From Halomonas sp. Y3 (lineage in GTDB: Bacteria; Pseudomonadota; Gammaproteobacteria; Pseudomonadales; Halomonadaceae): 64,000 nt of DNA. The DNA is taken from positions 1,240,001 through 1,304,000 of the forward strand of contig NZ_CP099975.1 in assembly GCF_024137965.1 (NCBI RefSeq), in the 5' to 3' direction. Of the stretch, positions 63,837 through 64,000 are shown piece by piece. Under the pieces are notes generated by a model that ran no database searches, had not been told where the DNA came from, and saw nothing but the letters and a program-made list of their open reading frames with translations. The position numbers were made by a program, and so were the translations under genes. Numbering within the stretch: position 1 is the first letter of the stretch; each line of letters begins with the position of its first letter.

Positions 63837-64000
63837 ATGACCGCCACCAGCGTCCATCCCGCGCCGCCGCTGCGCCCCCTCTATCGCGCCGAGCAGGTGC
63901 GCGAGCTCGACCGACGCACCATCGCCGGCGGCATCCAGGGCTTCGCCCTGATGCAGCGGGCCAGCGCAGCCGCCTGGCAGCGGCTGCGTGAGCGCTGGCC
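63837..64000 (+). CDS. nnr: NAD(P)H-hydrate epimerase/dehydratase, 3' end beyond the window
   Basis: Only the first 54 residues are visible: LYRAEQVRELDRRTIAGGIQ, then GFALMQRASAAAWQRLRERW. This is the start of the YjeF N-terminal epimerase domain, which repairs hydrated NAD(P)H; in most relatives a dehydratase domain follows. GGGAGA precedes the ATG. The divergent queG-nnr arrangement matches E. coli, where tsaE and amiB come next. Confidence 0.85.
   Translation, partial: MTATSVHPAPPLRPLYRAEQVRELDRRTIAGGIQGFALMQRASAAAWQRLRERW

Overview
The window is a GC-rich, densely coded stretch of a gammaproteobacterial chromosome. Gene content and order (psd-sseA-rsgA-orn-queG-nnr, nudF-yqiB-cpdA, yqiA-parE-parC, thyA-folA, epmB/efp/epmA, cmoA/cmoB/cmoM, a Pseudomonas-type LeuA) fit the Halomonadaceae/Oceanospirillales best. 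That placement is an inference from gene families and was not tested by a search. Most genes are housekeeping. No phage, insertion sequence transposase, rRNA or CRISPR array is visible, and there is one tRNA (Arg-CCT).

Layout: 0-5.6 kb has malate dehydrogenase (5' cut), a HAD phosphatase, rppH-ptsP and a TANGO2-like protein. 5.7-12.1 kb has a membrane receiver protein, tauE-lgt, an MNT/HEPN toxin-antitoxin pair bounded by REP elements, thyA-folA and a ProQ/FinO-domain protein. 12.4-18.1 kb has two convergent porins, an Fnr-type regulator and a diguanylate cyclase. 18.1-21.7 kb has chrA, an MFS transporter, a divergent ArsR-rhodanese regulator and the tRNA. 21.8-31.1 kb has an RND efflux pair, an amidase, cmoM-rsmC, greB and a TPR protein. 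31.2-36.2 kb has nudF-yqiB-cpdA and cysD/cysN, which are interrupted by a four-helix-bundle (S23) gene. 36.2-42.3 kb is a haem uptake operon (hemP, receptor, hmuS, hmuTUV) behind a Fur-like promoter. 42.4-54.2 kb has a metallopeptidase, mazEF, cmoBA, pgi, yqiA-parE, parC-serB and a NaChBac-like ion channel. 54.2-64 kb has an attenuator-controlled leuA, the EF-P lysylation set, psd, sseA, rsgA/orn, queG and the start of nnr.

The most interesting signals are in the repeats. (1) A family of seven-base repeat blocks (units like GCYGTAA on one side, TTACGGC on the other) occurs as inverted pairs at three places. One pair encloses the S23 gene inserted between cysD and cysN. The other two pairs are gene-less and follow mdh and efp. 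This looks like an undescribed small mobile cassette with non-autonomous copies. (2) GTAGGAGCCC-type REP elements lie between genes, supply stop codons to neighbours (lgt, epmB, possibly tauE), and sit in frame inside the linker of the ProQ-like protein. (3) A nine-copy GTGAGGG tandem array, able in principle to form G-quadruplexes, lies between greB and a TPR gene.

Readable regulation includes a Fur-like box over the hemP -10 element, a palindromic operator over the mazE -10, a perfect palindrome in the ArsR-rhodanese/MFS divergent region, a leucine leader peptide with terminator before leuA, and a 20-bp palindrome between rsgA and orn.
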